A DNA stretch of 6,379 nt from Alphaproteobacteria bacterium (GTDB lineage: Bacteria; Pseudomonadota; Alphaproteobacteria; RS24), in assembly GCA_015163825.1 (NCBI GenBank), contig JAAOIL010000194.1, positions 1-6,379 on the forward strand, written 5' to 3'. The notes beneath the pieces are model-generated. The model searched no databases, had not been told where the DNA came from, and was given only the letters and a program-made list of their open reading frames with translations. This document shows, piece after piece, positions 5,636 through 6,379 of the stretch. Numbering within the stretch: position 1 is the first letter of the stretch; every line of letters starts with the position of its first letter. Both the position numbers and the translations under genes were made by a program.

Positions 5636-5664
5636 ACTATAGCATAGCGGCGGGCAAAACCCAA
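5636..5664 (-). promoter_or_regulatory. Sigma-70-type promoter of ffs (and probably dnaX)
   Basis: Minus strand TTGGGT (5664-5659), 17-nt spacer, TATAGT (5641-5636, five of six matches to the -10). The predicted start falls at about 5630-5628, exactly where the closing stem of the SRP RNA begins. The -35 is only a partial match (TTG). The same transcript could continue into dnaX and recR. Confidence 0.7.
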
Positions 5665-5765
5665 GATTAAGACGGGGGCGTGTCGTGTTGATTTCTATGC
5701 TGGGCTATGCCAAAGTCGTGTCAAAACCGCTTATATGGTGCTGATATATAAAGGAGAAAATAAAT
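5642..5765. other. Divergent intergenic region between ffs and nudC
   Basis: It holds most of the ffs promoter on the minus strand and the nudC leader on the plus strand. I found no plus-strand -35/-10 pair of acceptable quality; TTATAT at 5731-5736 is a possible -10 without a convincing -35. A short direct repeat CTATGC occurs at 5695-5700 and 5705-5710 and has no evident meaning. Confidence 0.5.
5751..5756 (+). promoter_or_regulatory. Ribosome binding site of nudC
   Basis: AAGGAG on the plus strand, 9 nt before the ATG at 5766. It is a near-perfect Shine-Dalgarno and fixes the start of the divergent gene. Confidence 0.75.
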
Positions 5766-6379
5766 ATGCCCCTAAACCCAAATAATATTTTTTTTAGTGG
5801 CAACCCGCTTGACCGCGCGGGTAATCAACGCACCGATGATGAATGGGTCGCCCAAAAGAAAGCAGCGCAAGATACTCTTTTTGTTCCCTTTTGGCATTTG
5901 CGCCCGCTTATTTTGCCCGAAGCACAAGCGGGGTTGGGGCGTGATGTCGGCTGGTTGCCCCGTGCCGCCTTTGGGGAGTTGTTATCAGTAAATAGTGAGA
6001 GGCTTTGTGTTTTCTTGGGGCTTAATCGGCGGGGTAAGGCTTTATTTGCCGTTGATATTAGCGATGCCAGCCAGCCCGAAGACGCCGGTCCGTTCAAAGG
6101 GTTGGGGCTATTTGAAGATTTGCGCGAATTGGCAATGGCGGGGGATATGCCCCCGACTGAATTAGCGATTATGGCGCAGGGAAAATCTATGGTGGATTGG
6201 CATTTGCGCCATCGTTTTTGTAGTGCTTGTGGTGGTGAAACAGGCTTGAGCGAAGGCGGGTATAAACGAAATTGTGGGGCGTGTGGCAGCGACCACTTTC
6301 CCCGCACCGACCCTGTGGTGATTATGCTTGCTACGCATGATGATGCTTGCCTTGTCGGGCGACAAGAAGCGTGGGGTGA
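5766..6379 (+). CDS. nudC: NADH pyrophosphatase / NAD-decapping Nudix hydrolase NudC (3' end outside window)
   Basis: Nudix enzyme that hydrolyses NAD(H) to NMN(H) and AMP, and in bacteria removes NAD caps from RNA 5' ends. The frame is open from the ATG at 5766 to the window edge, giving 204 full codons. The N-terminal domain has the alphaproteobacterial NPLDRAGNQRTDDEW motif (13-27) and LPRAAFGELL. The linker carries WHLRHRFC before a four-cysteine zinc ribbon (C152, C155, C170, C173). This is followed by the family hallmark HFPRTDPVVIML (177-188) and CLVGRQEAW. The Nudix box itself (GX5EX7REUXEEXGU) must lie just past the window and cannot be checked. The start is supported by a strong AAGGAG. 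Codons 8-10 contain a run of eight Ts. It is divergent from ffs-dnaX and has no visible functional tie to it. Confidence 0.93.
   Translation, partial: MPLNPNNIFFSGNPLDRAGNQRTDDEWVAQKKAAQDTLFVPFWHLRPLILPEAQAGLGRDVGWLPRAAFGELLSVNSERLCVFLGLNRRGKALFAVDISDASQPEDAGPFKGLGLFEDLRELAMAGDMPPTELAIMAQGKSMVDWHLRHRFCSACGGETGLSEGGYKRNCGACGSDHFPRTDPVVIMLATHDDACLVGRQEAWG

Noticed and set aside
5825..6307. 160-residue minus-strand frame opposite nudC
   Set aside because: It is the antisense shadow of a well-supported nudC; the composition is rich in Ser, Pro and Arg, with no ribosome site or recognisable motif.

Overview
The window is a compact block of bacterial housekeeping genes, most likely from an alphaproteobacterium. 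The evidence is the minus-strand order SRP RNA - dnaX - recR - def - fmt - truA, with dapE next door. The DnaX sequence is also of alphaproteobacterial style: it lacks the four-cysteine zinc module of the E. coli protein and has a short conserved C-terminal 'DPxVxAxLAxFxGAEI' element. The NudC N-terminus reads 'NPLDRA', and the SRP RNA has the alphaproteobacterial 'GCCAACCG.GTCAGG' core. Order and genus cannot be fixed by eye. Base composition looks roughly balanced, so this is not a high-GC Rhizobiales or Rhodobacterales type.

Layout. Positions 1-924 (+) hold the 3' part of dapE (lysine/diaminopimelate synthesis). It is cut by the window edge and converges on truA with a 13-bp overlap of the two coding ends. 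Positions 912-3214 (-) hold def-fmt-truA, packed with a 3-nt gap and then a 19-nt overlap. A 68-nt gap precedes recR (3283-3882, -), which lies 1 nt after dnaX (-). The best dnaX start is a TTG at 5506 with a strong ribosome binding site. The longer open frame, with an ATG at 5602, runs backwards through a small SRP RNA (ffs, about 5534-5628, -) that has its own good promoter. Divergent from ffs, nudC (5766 to the window end, +) is open at the 3' edge.

How the genes work together. Def and Fmt remove and add the formyl group at translation start. TruA modifies tRNA and SRP RNA targets nascent membrane proteins. DnaX is the clamp loader and RecR acts in recombinational repair, so the strand mixes translation and replication/repair functions, as is usual for this cluster. 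DapE supplies precursors for lysine and peptidoglycan, and NudC hydrolyses NADH and removes NAD caps from RNA.

I see no mobile element, CRISPR array, tRNA, rRNA or obviously new multi-gene system. The points worth a second look are: the ffs gene hidden under the dnaX over-extension and its GAGA tetraloop; the repeat-built DnaX C-terminus with an A6 slippery-like site followed at once by a -1 stop; the absence of ybaB between dnaX and recR; the acidic 27-residue insertion in Def; and the convergent dapE/truA overlap.
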